64,000 nt of DNA, from contig JADNRY010000058.1 of the NCBI GenBank assembly GCA_015501585.1, forward strand, positions 1 to 64,000. The letters run 5' to 3'. Positions 10,539 through 29,119 of the stretch are shown here, piece after piece. The translations under genes and the position numbers were made by a program. This DNA is from Rhodocollybia butyracea (Eukaryota; Basidiomycota; Agaricomycetes; Agaricales; Omphalotaceae). Under the pieces are notes generated by a model. That model was not told where the DNA came from. It searched no databases and saw nothing but the letters and a program-made list of their open reading frames with translations. Each line of letters begins with the position of its first letter. The stretch's first letter is position 1.

Positions 10539-11989
10539 ATGTCAGTAATTCTAGTCACAGGCTCTTATGATCACGAAATCGCTTCTGGGAGGCTTGGAGT
10601 GGTATCTGCTCCCGTACCATCACCCGCACTGGAGAGTCTGGGGTGAGTTTCAATCATACAGGCTCATACAGCTTACCAACTTTCGAACAATAGCAAGTAA
10701 ATCGTCTTGCCATTTCACCCGAGTAAGCTACTGCCCCGCAATGCAGTATCAACCTTAATACTTCTCAGCAAGCGTTTACTGGCAGCAGCCATCCACAAGA
10801 AAGTCAATATCTATGACATTACCAGTGCTTCATCTGAACCTGTAACCGTCTCTCCTTAGCTTTTTGGACGTATACTCGATTGATTACGCTTCAGCTTATC
10901 ACTTTTGAGGGTCACACCAAGAACGTCACATCCGTCTCTTTCCATAGTGAGGGCAAATGGTTGGTGACAGGAAGCGAGGATGGAACGATTAAAATTTGGG
11001 ATCTTCGGTTTGTGAATTACAACCTCTATCTTTCGATTAAACTCTAACCCGGATACAAAGGAGTGGACATTTACATCGAACGTACGATAATGGCAATGCC
11101 GGTAAACCCTCTCAAAAAAGTACCTCTTGCAGCTAATGATCACGTATTATAGTCAATGATGTTTGTGTCCACCCAAACCAAGGAGAACTCATTTCCTGTG
11201 ATCAAGCTGGAAGTATAAAGCAATGGGATCTCTCAGAGAATATATGTTCCCACGAACTGGTAAGCCAAGCTTATCCTCATACTCTATTCCCGTATTAATG
11301 GAAAGTCAGACACCAGCTGGAAAAACCCCCATTCGTTCAGTAAGCCTGGCGGTGGATGGTTCTTGCTTGGTCGCTGGTAATAACAAGGTTCGTCCTTGGT
11401 CCCTGTTGATCGTAATTTGGCCTTAAACTTACAATGTGGTCGATTAACTCAGGGACAATGCTACGTGTGGAAAGTGAATGACGAAAGCTCTGGCCTTCCT
11501 CGTTTTCAGGCAGTCACTACTTTCCATGCTCACAACAAGTATCTGACTCGATGTTTGTTGAGCCCTGATGCCAAGTAAGAGCTGACAGTATCTCGGTCTT
11601 CGTGTCTTGCTCACTGTGCTTAGATGCCTAGCTACGTGCTCTGCGGATACTACGGTCACAATCTGGTCGATATCACCTAATTACGAATTTAAGCAAGAAA
11701 GGGTGCTTACCGGGCACCAACGATGGGTATGGGACTGTGCTTTCAGCGCAGACTCTGCGTATCTTGTAACAGGCGAGTTGTTCATACTATTCGGAGTACA
11801 TATTTCCAATTGTCGCGGTTAGCTTCCTCTGATCACACTGCCCGGCTATGGGAGATGGCATCTGGAGAGACTGTACGGCAGTATAATGGACATCACAAGG
11901 GTACGTTAGTTGATAATCATTCCTGAACTCTTCATCTCAACATATTTGTAGCGGCTGTGTGTTGTGCTTTGCACGATGGTGCCGGTTAA
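10539..11989 (+). CDS. LST8: LST8, WD40 subunit of TOR complexes (one frameshift)
   Basis: Seven-bladed WD40 protein that binds the TOR kinase domain in TORC1 and TORC2. Exons: 10539-10642, 10694-10722, 10769-10841, 10895-11007, 11061-11101, 11153-11259, 11310-11387, 11453-11574, 11624-11772, 11823-11900, 11952-11989. It starts [14 protein letters not shown] and contains the near-invariant [48 protein letters not shown] and [12 protein letters not shown]. It ends [15 protein letters not shown]. The total is 932 nt, one short of 933: after HEI the next blade ([12 protein letters not shown]) is shifted by one missing base near 10580, so a sequence error is likely. Corrected length is 310 residues, normal for LST8. 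Intron 9 (11773-11822) is GC-AG. Confidence 0.93.
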
Positions 11990-13158
11990 ACAGTACTCGT
12001 CGTGTACTCCAATATAGGCGTATATTTTTTCTCAGCGAGTGATAGTCCACCTCAAGCCAATAAAGTGGCCTTGTGTACATCATAGTGCTTCAACTTGATA
12101 ATCAATGGATCGTTATACGCGTTTGGGTGTCCTTCTGTGGTCCTTCAAGTTTTTCGCGTCGCACGTCAGCTTTTCCCTACATCGAAGATGACGTTGGTTA
12201 TTGTTGGAGAACCGGAATCCGAGGTCTGAAACCTGCGCCTGTTTCACAGGAACAGCAGCTTGGCTCGAAGAACCTTTCGTCGGGTAGATCGAATTGTTGG
12301 AAGAAGTTACCCTCTTTTTCGTGCATCTTCCAACCCATCCTATCGACGATGCGATGAGGCAAAATTTCTCTTTTTTTCCAGGCTCTTCCCGCGAACCTTT
12401 GATAGTCCGCTTTTTTCTAGAAAAATTACACCTGTTTTCGAACGTACTAAATTTTTTTCTGACATATTCGCCTAATTCCTGCAGAGGTTCTAGCACAGCG
12501 TTGACGATTGATGAAATGCTGGTACTCGGAACAATCATAATTTACCCCGCTTGCAGCAAGTATGGGTACATGGTGAAAAGAAGCTGCCTATAATCATGAG
12601 GAACCATAAATGATTTCTTACGTGGAAGATGTTCCGTTCACAACTAGAATCGGAACCTCGTTCCTTTGCAAGACTGGTGCCCTCTAGTGTCCCAGGTGTG
12701 ATGTATTCAAAGCCTCGAGTTGAAGATATACATAAGTGCTTTTATCAACTTGCGTGTTCTCGGAACGCGGCTATTTATCGTCCACTACAGCATATGTTCT
12801 ACACATGTTTCACAGCGCTTGATCCCCTCCAACGAATTGCCACTTACGAAACACTACTATTATCGTGGGTCGAGACTCGTCTAGACAATCCAAGTGGTTC
12901 CAGATAACGTTCGGGAGAGCACGGAAATCCTTTGGCGGGGCGGAAGAGCGATATCGGATTCCTCCGAGGTAAATCCGTTGATTAGACAATTTAAGAGCTT
13001 CTGATTGGTTAGGATTTCGGGACGGAAACAATTTAGTAAAAATTTTATCGCCAGCTCGCTCTTTGCACCTACCACCACTTGAGCAGGACTTTTTACTCGT
13101 CATCTTTTCATTGCCTTTGCTCTTTGCTGGATCTTCTTCTAAATATCTACCTGATTCC
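11990..13158. other. Intergenic stretch upstream of GLT1
   Basis: More than 1.1 kb between LST8 and glutamate synthase. Several short overlapping frames occur on both strands (for example 12113-12538 minus and 12629-12907 plus), but none resembles a family or has convincing splice partners. The part just before 13159 is pyrimidine-rich, as expected for a core promoter of a strongly expressed fungal gene. Confidence 0.5.
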
Positions 13159-20344
<7,186 letters not shown>

Positions 20345-21070
20345 TTTGTACCTACATATATGTTATATTTTTACCGTGTTCTGGGGTGTACGTATGCCGT
20401 TGATACGCAGTACTTCAATGTTGTATTTTGAAGGGAGGGATCTTGACACGTCTGAAGATATGACGCAGTGGTTCTGTGGATTAATCAAGGTTATGAATAT
20501 AAGACAACGCGAAAGAAGCAAGTACGTAGTGAGCACGTGGTCGTGTAGGGTGCGCTTTACACTCCCCACCTTTAGAGCCATGAGTTAGCATTGGAGGCTC
20601 TTGAAACAACGTGCCCAATGGCGACCAGTTGGCGACCCCGGACCCTTCACCAGAGGAGGCTAATGCTATGCTATCCAGTAGCGAAACCCGATATCTGATC
20701 GGGAAGGGATGCAGGTATTTTTCAATAACCAACTCCCAACCTCCCCAGCCTCCTCTCATTAGTGCATCAAAATCGATCTCCAGATTTCAATGGATGAAAA
20801 CTCGAATTGTCAGGGAACAACATCCAGGAAACGCGCTAGTAATCTTCAGACGGACGGACAGACCTGATCACTAGGGCAACTACTTTAGCTTTCGCAGTAA
20901 GCAGTAGCGAGGGACGTGAGGATCCCATAGGTGTTGATTGGCTATTGAGATAAATACCGGGGTACATTGGCATGACAGTATCGAGGAGGGAGAATTCATC
21001 TAGGTACAGATTTGGATTTGGGCAAAAACAGGCAAAAACAGCAAACGAAAGCCGAAAAGAACTTGAAATA
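20345..21070. other. Intergenic stretch between convergent genes
   Basis: Between the 3' ends of GLT1 and the kinase-fold gene. A plus-strand frame around 20611-20874 has no ATG start in phase and no recognisable product. Nothing else seen. Confidence 0.5.
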
Positions 21071-22807
21071 TCATACATTTAATTCCCTTCGTAAATCACT
21101 GAGCTCCTCACACTCATCCTTCCCGATGCAATCATGGTTTACCTCTGCATCCTGAAGATCAATAACACAAAAAGTACCATCTTTACGTCGAATGATATTA
21201 CGAGGATAAAAATACCCATGCTCAATCCCACGTTCGTGCAGAGTCTTGAGAATCTTGTATATCTCGATGCTATTGAGAAATGGTGAGTTTTAAGAACTAG
21301 ACATGAGAAAAGGTGTGCCACATACCGCTCTTCATGTATGAGAGGTTCGACATCCGTCCAGAAGCTCCCTTCAAGCGACTTTCCAGCGTCTTCCAATATT
21401 AAAACCGGTTCACCACGGTGGAGGAAATACCCATAAAAGTGGGGGATAATTTGAGGGGAGACATTGGAAAGCATACGATAACAGCAGACCTCAACAAAGA
21501 ACAGCGACAAAGCGAGCTGGGAAGTTTGGGCAAATTTGAAGATTGCCGGGACGTGCGCGCGCGCAAACACACCTTTCCAAGTGCTGGCATAGTTGCCTAA
21601 CTGGAGCAGTTTGCTTGCATTTCCTTCGAGATCAGAGTCAGAGCTATGTTCTGACGTATCCGAGGAACCGCTCCATGAACGACTCATGAGCATGGGCGAG
21701 TCTTGAAGTACAGTGTAAATAGCCGAAGAGTGAATCGAACGAACATTGATAGGATTCTTTTCATTGTCCTTTATACGAGCATCCTCCCCTTCACCTTCGC
21801 CGCTTGATTCTGCTAACCCAGGCATTGGTATCGACTGGAGATCCAAGTTCCCAGTCCAATTTGAGGGGTTGCCAGCTTTGATTGGGTTGACGAGTATTGG
21901 ATACGTAGGGGTTGGTATTCTCGTGTTTGGAAGCAATAGGAAGACAAGAATGGGAAGAAAAGGGATGTCGCCACCGGAGAAATATGCAGAGTTATTTGCA
22001 AAAGGTGAAGGCGAAGGACATGGGACAATTCCATAGGTCTTCGACACAGTGCCGCCCTGTGCTTCCGCTGCTCATCAAGAGTGACTGCAACAAAGTAAGT
22101 GACCCTTGACACGAGCAGTGCCTCAGATACACACCACATTCCACTTGTTTGCGTGAGTAATTGCCGAAAAGAGAGAAGTTATAGCGACGTACCTTGACCA
22201 GGGTGGCCCGGCCATTCTTTTGCTTTACTGGCTTATATTGATGGGACTGAACAATCTCTGCACAATGGCTGGCAAAGACGAATGGCTGATTAGCTTCAAT
22301 ACTGACGCCCTTTGACGGCTCGTTCTGGTCGATTTTGAAACTCGATAAATCAATATTTCCTTGCTAAGAGAAGATTAGACGTGGGTGCCACGAATATAAA
22401 TGGGCTTGCAAAGCTTCAAGAACCAATCTGGCGATTGAAATCCAGTACCCAAGTGATAGCAATATGTCTCCTTCATCTGTAATAGTTGACGAGACAAGGT
22501 GCGTCTCGAGGAATTCTAGGGCTGTGACAATATGTGTAGGCAAAGGTTTATCTAGAATCCCTAGAACCAATTCCTCTTCGAATGCGTCGACTACACGAGA
22601 AGGAAGGTCCTTTGCAGACAGATCAAGACCACTTTGGCGTAAGAATTCGGAAGCTTTTGGAGCGTGGCGCCCCGAGAAAGCTGCAGTAGACGCTTTTGGG
22701 GGTCTTTTGCCATGATTGGGACCACGTGAAGGAGAGAATTGAAGGAAGTCTTTCCAGGTTTGCATGATTGTCATGAAAGAGCAAGTTTCGACAGGGGCCA
22801 TCAGCAT
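21071..22807 (-). CDS. Basidiomycete kinase-fold protein, function unknown
   Basis: Minus-strand exons: 22424-22807, 22193-22363, 21326-22056, 21071-21269. They sum to 1485 nt, 494 residues. The C-terminal third looks like the degenerate protein-kinase/phosphotransferase fold common in basidiomycete hypothetical proteins: TWKGVFARAHVPAIFKFAQ (beta strands with the ATP Lys region), VLILEDAGKSL (hinge), EHGYFYPRNII (catalytic-loop-like, with no canonical HRD) and FCVIDLQDAE (in place of DFG). The N-terminal part is polar and Pro/Ser-rich with one hydrophobic stretch (IPFLPILVFLLLP). The missing HRD Asp means activity is doubtful. The acceptor at 22057 was chosen because it is the only one that keeps frame. 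ATGs at 22801 and 22774 are alternatives to 22807. Confidence 0.7.
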
Positions 22808-24187
22808 TCTATGGCGTTTTATTCGCACGAGGCCGAGGCAAAGCTCAGGCAAACAACAAGTCGGGATGGCCTTAAACTAGGAACTTAAATCCAGTGGGAC
22901 GGTAGACTGATTTTAGGATTCAGATACACCGGGAGACACTGCAGAGCCACGACCATGTCGCAGTGTGTATCTTATCATGCTCTATTGGTTGAAGATCCTG
23001 ACCCTCAGTTGGACCTTCTTTGGCTTCTTCGGTTCAATTCCGATTCGGTTTTCTTTACCTGTGGACGAACATTAGCTCCGACCGGCGAGTGTGCTGCTCA
23101 CTAGATTGTATCTCTATAGACATTGAGTTCTGTCTGTCTTTTCCCTTCAAGTTTTACATCCTCACAAGCCTTCAGCGCTTTGCGAAAGTCTCCACTTCTT
23201 CAGGATTTTTTGCAATGTCCCCTTCGGCAGCATTCAAAACCCTGGGACTCGGAGAATTTCTAGTTATCCCCAGTCTCCATGAAAAGCTAGTTTTACGTTT
23301 CATGCAAATTCCGGTTGATCCAATCTTCTCTGTAGTCTGTATCAACTTTCACTTATTCATTCAATTCATCATATATCTCGTCCACCCATGAAGTCAGTGC
23401 GGAATAATCCGAATACCTTCGACCAACTTCTCCAACAGAATCAGGGCCTCCGAATACCTAGTGGGGCGGTACGAGCACATCTTTGGGTACTAGTATTGCT
23501 GTTGATCAACTCTACACTTGCTGGAAGTAACCTGTAGCTGTCGAGCTAGCCAAAGGCTTACTTGTCCGATTCGGAGGTTATCATCGGAAACAAGCAAACT
23601 GGTCATATACAGGGTACAAAACCTCTACGAATCCGGAGATCTGCTCTGCAAGATAAAGTCGAGGCGTAATAACATACGGGTTCGATATCCTTATCTCTAA
23701 ATGCACATATTCAAAAAAAAACGCTCGCAATTCTACCTCTTCCTCTGTTCATGGCTCCGCATACCGAGAGTCCACTGTATGCAGAGCGAGATTTAGAAGC
23801 CATCACAAAAGATTGATCGTTCTCCTGGGCAGAGAAGTGGTGCAGCACGTATGCGCATACGTGCCCCGATCATTGTTAACTTGGAGACTACGGGAGGAAC
23901 GAGAGAACAATATTCAGTAACACGATTATTGCCGATGGGGAATTCCGAGGCGTGAACATGCTAGAGCAGCTCGGATACTAGATAAGTCCCGTAATAATCA
24001 CCCACCTACGCCTCCGATCATCGTTCTGCTGTGCATTGCAACCTACAACAAGAGCATATTTCATCAAACCTATTTATCAAGACTAACATGTCAAGGTCCG
24101 CAACAAGCAATGAAGGTTCAACTATGGGTATGTATGTTATGAAAAAAAACAGGGTTTGGGTATCCTACTACGTATCATACACCGGGA
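22808..24187. other. Long intergenic stretch, no supported gene
   Basis: About 1.4 kb. A 49-codon frame (ATG at 22955, start MSQCVSYHALLVEDPDP) and a longer plus frame (23020-23391) overlap each other, and neither matches a known family. No tRNA cloverleaf was found. Treated as non-coding or decayed sequence. Confidence 0.45.
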
Positions 24188-25201
24188 CTACGATGGAGGT
24201 TTATTTACAGAGTGTATATTTTGTTCGTGACGGTCCTTGGATCGTGGTACAGTAAATGCCTGAGAACAATAAGCGCACATGTATGGCTTCAGGCCTTTGT
24301 GAGCGTTTTCGTGATCTGGTCAAAGAGTCAGAATTCTCAGAAAGCAAGCTAATGAAGGAACCTACGCTGCAAATTGTGTTTGGTAGTGAAATCATCTCCA
24401 CAACGGGAGCATTTATATTTGCCTGGGCCGGAAAATTTACGCTTTCTCACTGCAGCTTCTCGGACCTTTGAGGTGGCTACTGTTAGTTTGCCTTCTGAGC
24501 CTTCTTGCACTGGCGAAATAGAACCATATGTGACCGGCAAGCCAGGGTATGTAGATCTAGGGTCGAGGAGAGGTTGCTGCTGATAGATTCTAATTTCCTG
24601 GTGGGGGGATCCATTTCCTGATGCTGGCGTCGGAGGATAGGCAGAATAAGGAGTGCTACTACTGGAGTCCAAGCTGGAATAGAGTTGAAGATCAACCGAA
24701 ACTGTGGGGCGACTCGGTCGTTGAGATGTGGAAGAAGATGAGTGGGCTTCAAATTCCAAGGAACCGTTGGCTATTTCGTCTGTGTGTAGCTGACTGAAAA
24801 AAACCTGTGGGTAATTACTTTCGGGACAACAATGTAGCATCTTACCTCCCATATTCTTGTACGCTCGCCGACAATGGAGAGTACTGACCACTAAATTCAT
24901 CTAATGTCAAGCATGCAACGACATAATGATAACTAAGCACACACTTATGATAGTTTTGAGGGTCGTTCATTGGAGCATAGCTGGGCATTTGTTCATTATG
25001 TCGCAAAAAGCTGTTGGCATCAGTACCGCTGCGCAGGGAATAAGGGTTAGATGGAAAAGAAAAGAAGTAGCTGGCGAAGACATGTACGCACTTATGATAA
25101 CCGCGCAAAACCTCTTCATCGCTAGTAACAGTAGACCGCTCGTTTTCGGGGCCATAGTAGTTGTACTCTTGCGCAGCAGAGTGGAAATAACGGTCGTCCA
25201 T
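24188..25201 (-). CDS. C2H2 zinc-finger transcription factor
   Basis: Nuclear DNA-binding protein with two C-terminal C2H2 fingers. Minus-strand exons: 25092-25201, 24943-25028, 24846-24900, 24366-24793, 24188-24315. They sum to 807 nt, 268 residues. It opens MDDRYFHSAAQEYNYYG. The middle is rich in Ser, Pro, Thr and Tyr (a likely activation or disordered region). The fingers are YKCSRCGDDFTTKHNLQHH followed by YMCAYCSQAFTVPRSKDRH, joined by the linker ENAHKGLKP, and the protein ends HSVNKPPS. An acceptor-like site lies just upstream of the ATG, so a 5' UTR intron is possible. The neighbouring upstream region (25.2-27.1 kb) is long and gene-poor, in keeping with a complex promoter. Target genes cannot be told from the sequence. 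Confidence 0.82.
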
Positions 25202-27104
25202 GGGTATACTAAAGTATAAATGAGACAAGCCAGAGGAGGCCAGACAGAAAATACTCGCCTCGCGAGTGAATGTTCCAGAACAGGGGACAAGCGGTTTCTA
25301 TACAGGGTGTAAAGAGTTGTTACTTATGAGCATTGGCTGCAAACAGTACACACCCAGCGTGGAGTTCGTTGGTAGGGTAAGGATGGAATGGGTGGCTATT
25401 GGATAGAACAGTAAGGCTTGACTATCAAGGGATACGATGTTTTACGCACTGCAAGAAGGACGTCGCCTGAAATTCCCCAGGTGGAAGTTCTCCACTTGAG
25501 TGGCTAGCATTATTCGTGCTGTCGAGATATTAGATAGATACTCGACTGGATAAGCGAGTGTGGACATACGAGTAGGAATATTCAAACATGTTGAAACGAA
25601 GGAGAAGGGTCCTTCGGAACAGCAAAGCTTTTATACCCAAAGCTGTAAAGTTTTGTGAACCGAATTCGTCTCCTGCAAACCGTAACAGCTGGGTTCATAA
25701 ATGTTGTGAAATACAGGTGTCTACAAGTTCAATTCAGCACCGATTTGGAGGTATTGTTGAACGGAGTAAAGAGCCGGAGTTTCTTGAAGTCAGATGAATA
25801 AACGAACGGGGATTTAGCCTGATCGACCAAAATCAGCGTGAGTTATCGACCATTCTCCCCGCCTATATCAGTGTTAGTCAGATTAGGATACGTCGGAGAA
25901 GCCCACATACCATATATTCCACAGCGTCATTCATCTTCTCGGTAATTGTAATTTTATGATTCCCGGGGAGTTTACATTTACATATCCTGCGCATGAGCCC
26001 TTGCGAACAGTAAGTAGTTTTGGTCAAGTTTTGGTAGGGTTTGAACGTAATTAAAGTATTCAAAACAGCCTGTCCCCAGTTGGTAACAGAGCCGCATACA
26101 CCTTTAACACTTGAACTAGTCTTGAACTTCCTCTTGGGTTTGGCTGAGATGGGAGGCCTCATGAGAGAGCTGTAAATATGTTGTCCGTAATGTATCAGAA
26201 GAAGTCTCGAGTCCATCCCGTGGATGGATCGAGTGGCACCGGCGCCGGGGTAAGGATTGTGGGGGAGCGCCTGACGACGAAAAAATTTTGTTCCTCTTGA
26301 AAAAAACCGATACTTGAGGGGAAAAATACGCGCTGACTATGGCTGAAACATGATCTTTCTGATACAAAGGCTGGCGTAACTTTATCATCTACCTGACGCG
26401 AGTGTTGTCTCCCATGGAAGCTTACATACAAACAGCACACGAAAGCTCCAAGAAATGTGGTCACGGTATTGCTGAAACGTCCAACGGATTTGTGCAATCA
26501 GGCTTAGCATCAATACTCCAGTGTGGACTGGATTCACACTTAGATCAGATACTTACAGGCCCACTTTACCTAGGGAACCAACGGAACACATAGCTCGTGG
26601 CTTTCTCCGGCATTTAGTCGTAAAATCTGAGGAATGAGATTTGAACAGCAGAAGGACAGCTAACAGCCGAACAGCTTACAGCACACAGCTACTGCGGTCG
26701 AAAGCGTCGCCGTCGAGTGGGCAAGTTGCGCGAACAGAAAGAGAAAAAGTCAAAAAAAATGCGTCCATTGAAAATGTGGGTAAGTACCTGCTTATTGGGC
26801 TGTAAGCAGGTAGTGATTTCCTTAGATTTCTGTGCATCTTGGATTCAAGATTTGTCGAGAAAAAGAAAGAACCTGATTGAATTTTGCAAGCTGAAAATGA
26901 AAACCATGAGCGAAAACTCGGAGTCTGCGTGCAGAACTTCTTCGTGGAGTCAATTTTCGGTCTGGGGGTTATAGCACCGGCGATTGAATGACCTGAATCT
27001 GGGAACTAGTATGTCCTATATGTTGGGGCATGGCGCGTTAGAATCGCGGTTAAACAACAATGTCAATAAGACCCGGGTCAATGATGGCACGTGATATCTA
27101 GTCA
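25202..27104. other. Long gene-poor region upstream of the zinc-finger gene and ECO1
   Basis: About 1.9 kb without a gene I can support. Short frames on both strands (for example 26116-26497 minus) start without ATG or lack splice partners. It probably holds the promoters of two divergent genes. Confidence 0.45.
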
Positions 27105-27110
27105 ACGCGT
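27105..27110. promoter_or_regulatory. MCB-type ACGCGT site upstream of ECO1
   Basis: ACGCGT, the MluI cell-cycle box bound by MBF-type factors in fungi, lies about 40 bp before the ECO1 start codon. A GGATCGCGTC stretch follows just after it. ECO1 acts in S phase, so S-phase control is plausible; the site alone does not prove it. Confidence 0.45.
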
Positions 27111-27149
27111 GGATCGCGTCAGTTTTCTTAAAACGAATCAACCTAAATC

Positions 27150-28132
27150 ATGACTTCCAAAGTCAAACGAACTTACGCGTCTCGGCCAGACAGACTTCAT
27201 GTTCCTTCTCCGTCGCCAACGCTATCATCTTTGCCTCCCGTTTCAACCAAGAAGAAACGGCATTGTGACGACTTGCACACCCCAGCGAAACGCGCGAAAG
27301 TTTCCAAGGAACAGCCAAAGCAGAAAACACTCACGCAGCTTCACTTTTGCATAGAGCAGACCATTGTACGGACCTGTTCGCTATGCAAATTGTCGTATAC
27401 GAAAGGCGCCGAAGATGATGAAGCTTTACATAGAGCACATTGCGCAAGAGTGCAAAGAGGGATGGAGTGGGGGAAGGAAGAAGAAAGAGAAACGCTAAAT
27501 GCAGGCGCGAAAGAGATTCAGAATAGAGTGCGGCTAAAAGATGGAAAAAATGGAAGGATTATCTGTGTGGATGCAACTGTTGGAGGAAAAATTGGCTCCA
27601 AGGTAGATAATGACACGCTTATGACAAACTGGATTAGATATTAACAATGTCTTAGCTCTCTTCCCTCATGGAAACTATGAATGTCGCGCTTTCGGCGCCA
27701 GCTCTTTCTCCAGAAGCTCTTCGCGCTTCCAAAGCATATCTTCTTCTTCTACCGGGAGCTACACCAAATAAAGCAGAAAAGATTGCAGGTTGCGTTATCG
27801 CCCAACGAATTGAAAACGCGATGGCCGTGGCGCCTTCATCCGACACCGAATCATCTCTTGTCACTGTGGATAATAGTACTGGCCTGTTCTGTTATCCTGA
27901 ATTACTTTCAACTGCTCTCGGAATCTCTCGTATATTTGTGACCTCCGCGCAACGCAGAAAAGGAATCGCGAGCAAATTATTATCTGCAGCTGCAGCAACA
28001 TTTATTCATGGATGTACTTTGAGTCCGCAGGAAGGACAGATAGCGTTCTCGCAGACCACTGGAGATGGGACAGCTTTGATGAAAGATTGGGGGAAGGGAG
28101 CGATACGTATTTATGATGAAGACAACTGTTAA
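27150..28132 (+). CDS. ECO1: Cohesin acetyltransferase ECO1/ESCO
   Basis: Acetylates the Smc3 cohesin subunit to set up sister-chromatid cohesion in S phase. Two exons, 27150-27602 and 27656-28132, total 930 nt, 309 residues. A basic N-terminus (probable nuclear targeting, KKKRHCDD and PAKRAKVSK) leads to the family zinc finger: QLHFC, RTCSLCKLSY, then HRAHC. The acetyltransferase domain shows GISRIFVTSAQRRKGIASKL (acetyl-CoA loop), FIHGCTLSPQEGQIAFSQ and the C-terminal TGDGTALMKDWGKGAIRIYD, all hallmark ESCO blocks. The single 53-bp intron removes a stop codon and restores METMNVALSAPA in frame. An ACGCGT box lies upstream. Confidence 0.96.
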
Positions 28133-28272
28133 ATAAGATCTAATTGAGTCAATGTATACTGTAACCTGTAAACCGGCCAAAGCGATAAATATCGACTAGT
28201 CATCAATTACTACAATACTAAGTATGTACTTTGAGACATAAATCTTACCCAGGTGGACCTTCAGTCTTCATC

Positions 28273-29119
28273 TTACGCCATCAGCTTCGGAATGACCTTG
28301 ATCATTTGGTCAATATTTATGAACTGCACCCAGCTCTCCAGCTCCTTTTCCGAGTTGTACCATACAAATCTACTCTCCCCTCTCGTTCCCCTGAAGAATG
28401 CACACACGCATTGATAATTTTCCTGAGAGAGCTGATCTTGCCTTGCTACTCCCAGCTGAGCTTTGAACAGACGAAACTCCCATCCCTGCAACGGAACATT
28501 ATCCCCTAGTGCATACGGGGTCACCTCAGTCGCCCCGTGTGATGGATGGGACCCCTCGACGATGAATTCCAGGCGCGAATAATCAAAACCAACAGGCTGG
28601 CCCACAGCATGGTTGTAAGCCTCTTTGAGCGTGAGCACGATACTCACCCGCCGTAAAACGACATCGTCACTATTATCTGGCTTGAGTATGAGCTCGAGTT
28701 CTTTAGCTGTGAGCTGAAATAGAAGTCAATCAACAAATGCGGTACCGAAGCTCAAAGCCCAAGTCACGAACCTTGTGTGATACACTTTCAACGTACGCAC
28801 GAGGCGTGATTCCGCGTGGTTCGACTTCTATTCTTCGAATCCCAATTCCGATATTTACGACTTTGCGTTGAGTACCTTGGGTCATAGCCATTCCACACAG
28901 AGATTCACAGTACGTCAGGTGATAACCAATCATGGAGTGCAAGAATTTTTCGGGGGTCATATCTTCCGGCGACTGGGAAGGATGCCTCAGTATAAGTCCA
29001 ATGTTAAAGAAACATGTGTACAAGACCTGCTCGATCCAATGTTTTCCTGAAGAAGTTTTATTATCAGACCATTTTGCGCGAGGTATCCGACGATGCCTCA
29101 TCATTAACAGTGGCAACAT
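28273..29119 (-). CDS. Conserved-looking protein of unknown function
   Basis: A spliced minus-strand gene with confident internal parts but an uncertain start. A region reading HSMIGYHLTYCESLCGMAM and then GIRRIEVEPRGITPRAYVES ends at a GT-AG intron. Next comes LTAKELELILKPDNSDDVV, and the rest runs to FINIDQMIKVIPKLMA and a stop at 28273. The segment after LRR begins with a perfect donor (GTGAGT) and a 51-bp stretch without stop that could be intron or coding. The C-terminal RFVWYNSEKELESWVQFI has the look of a PH-like strand and helix, which is only a guess. Protein quality over several exons argues for a real gene, but I do not recognise the family. Confidence 0.5.

Noticed and set aside
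12113..12538. 141-codon minus-strand frame between LST8 and GLT1
   Set aside because: Basic, low-complexity product with no family, and overlapping plus-strand frames of similar quality.
23020..23060. GGTTCAATTCC, like a tRNA T-arm
   Set aside because: No D-arm, anticodon arm or acceptor stem pairs around it.
22955..23104. 49-codon frame starting MSQCVSYHALLVE
   Set aside because: Protein-like, but single, short and overlapped by other frames, with no splice partner.
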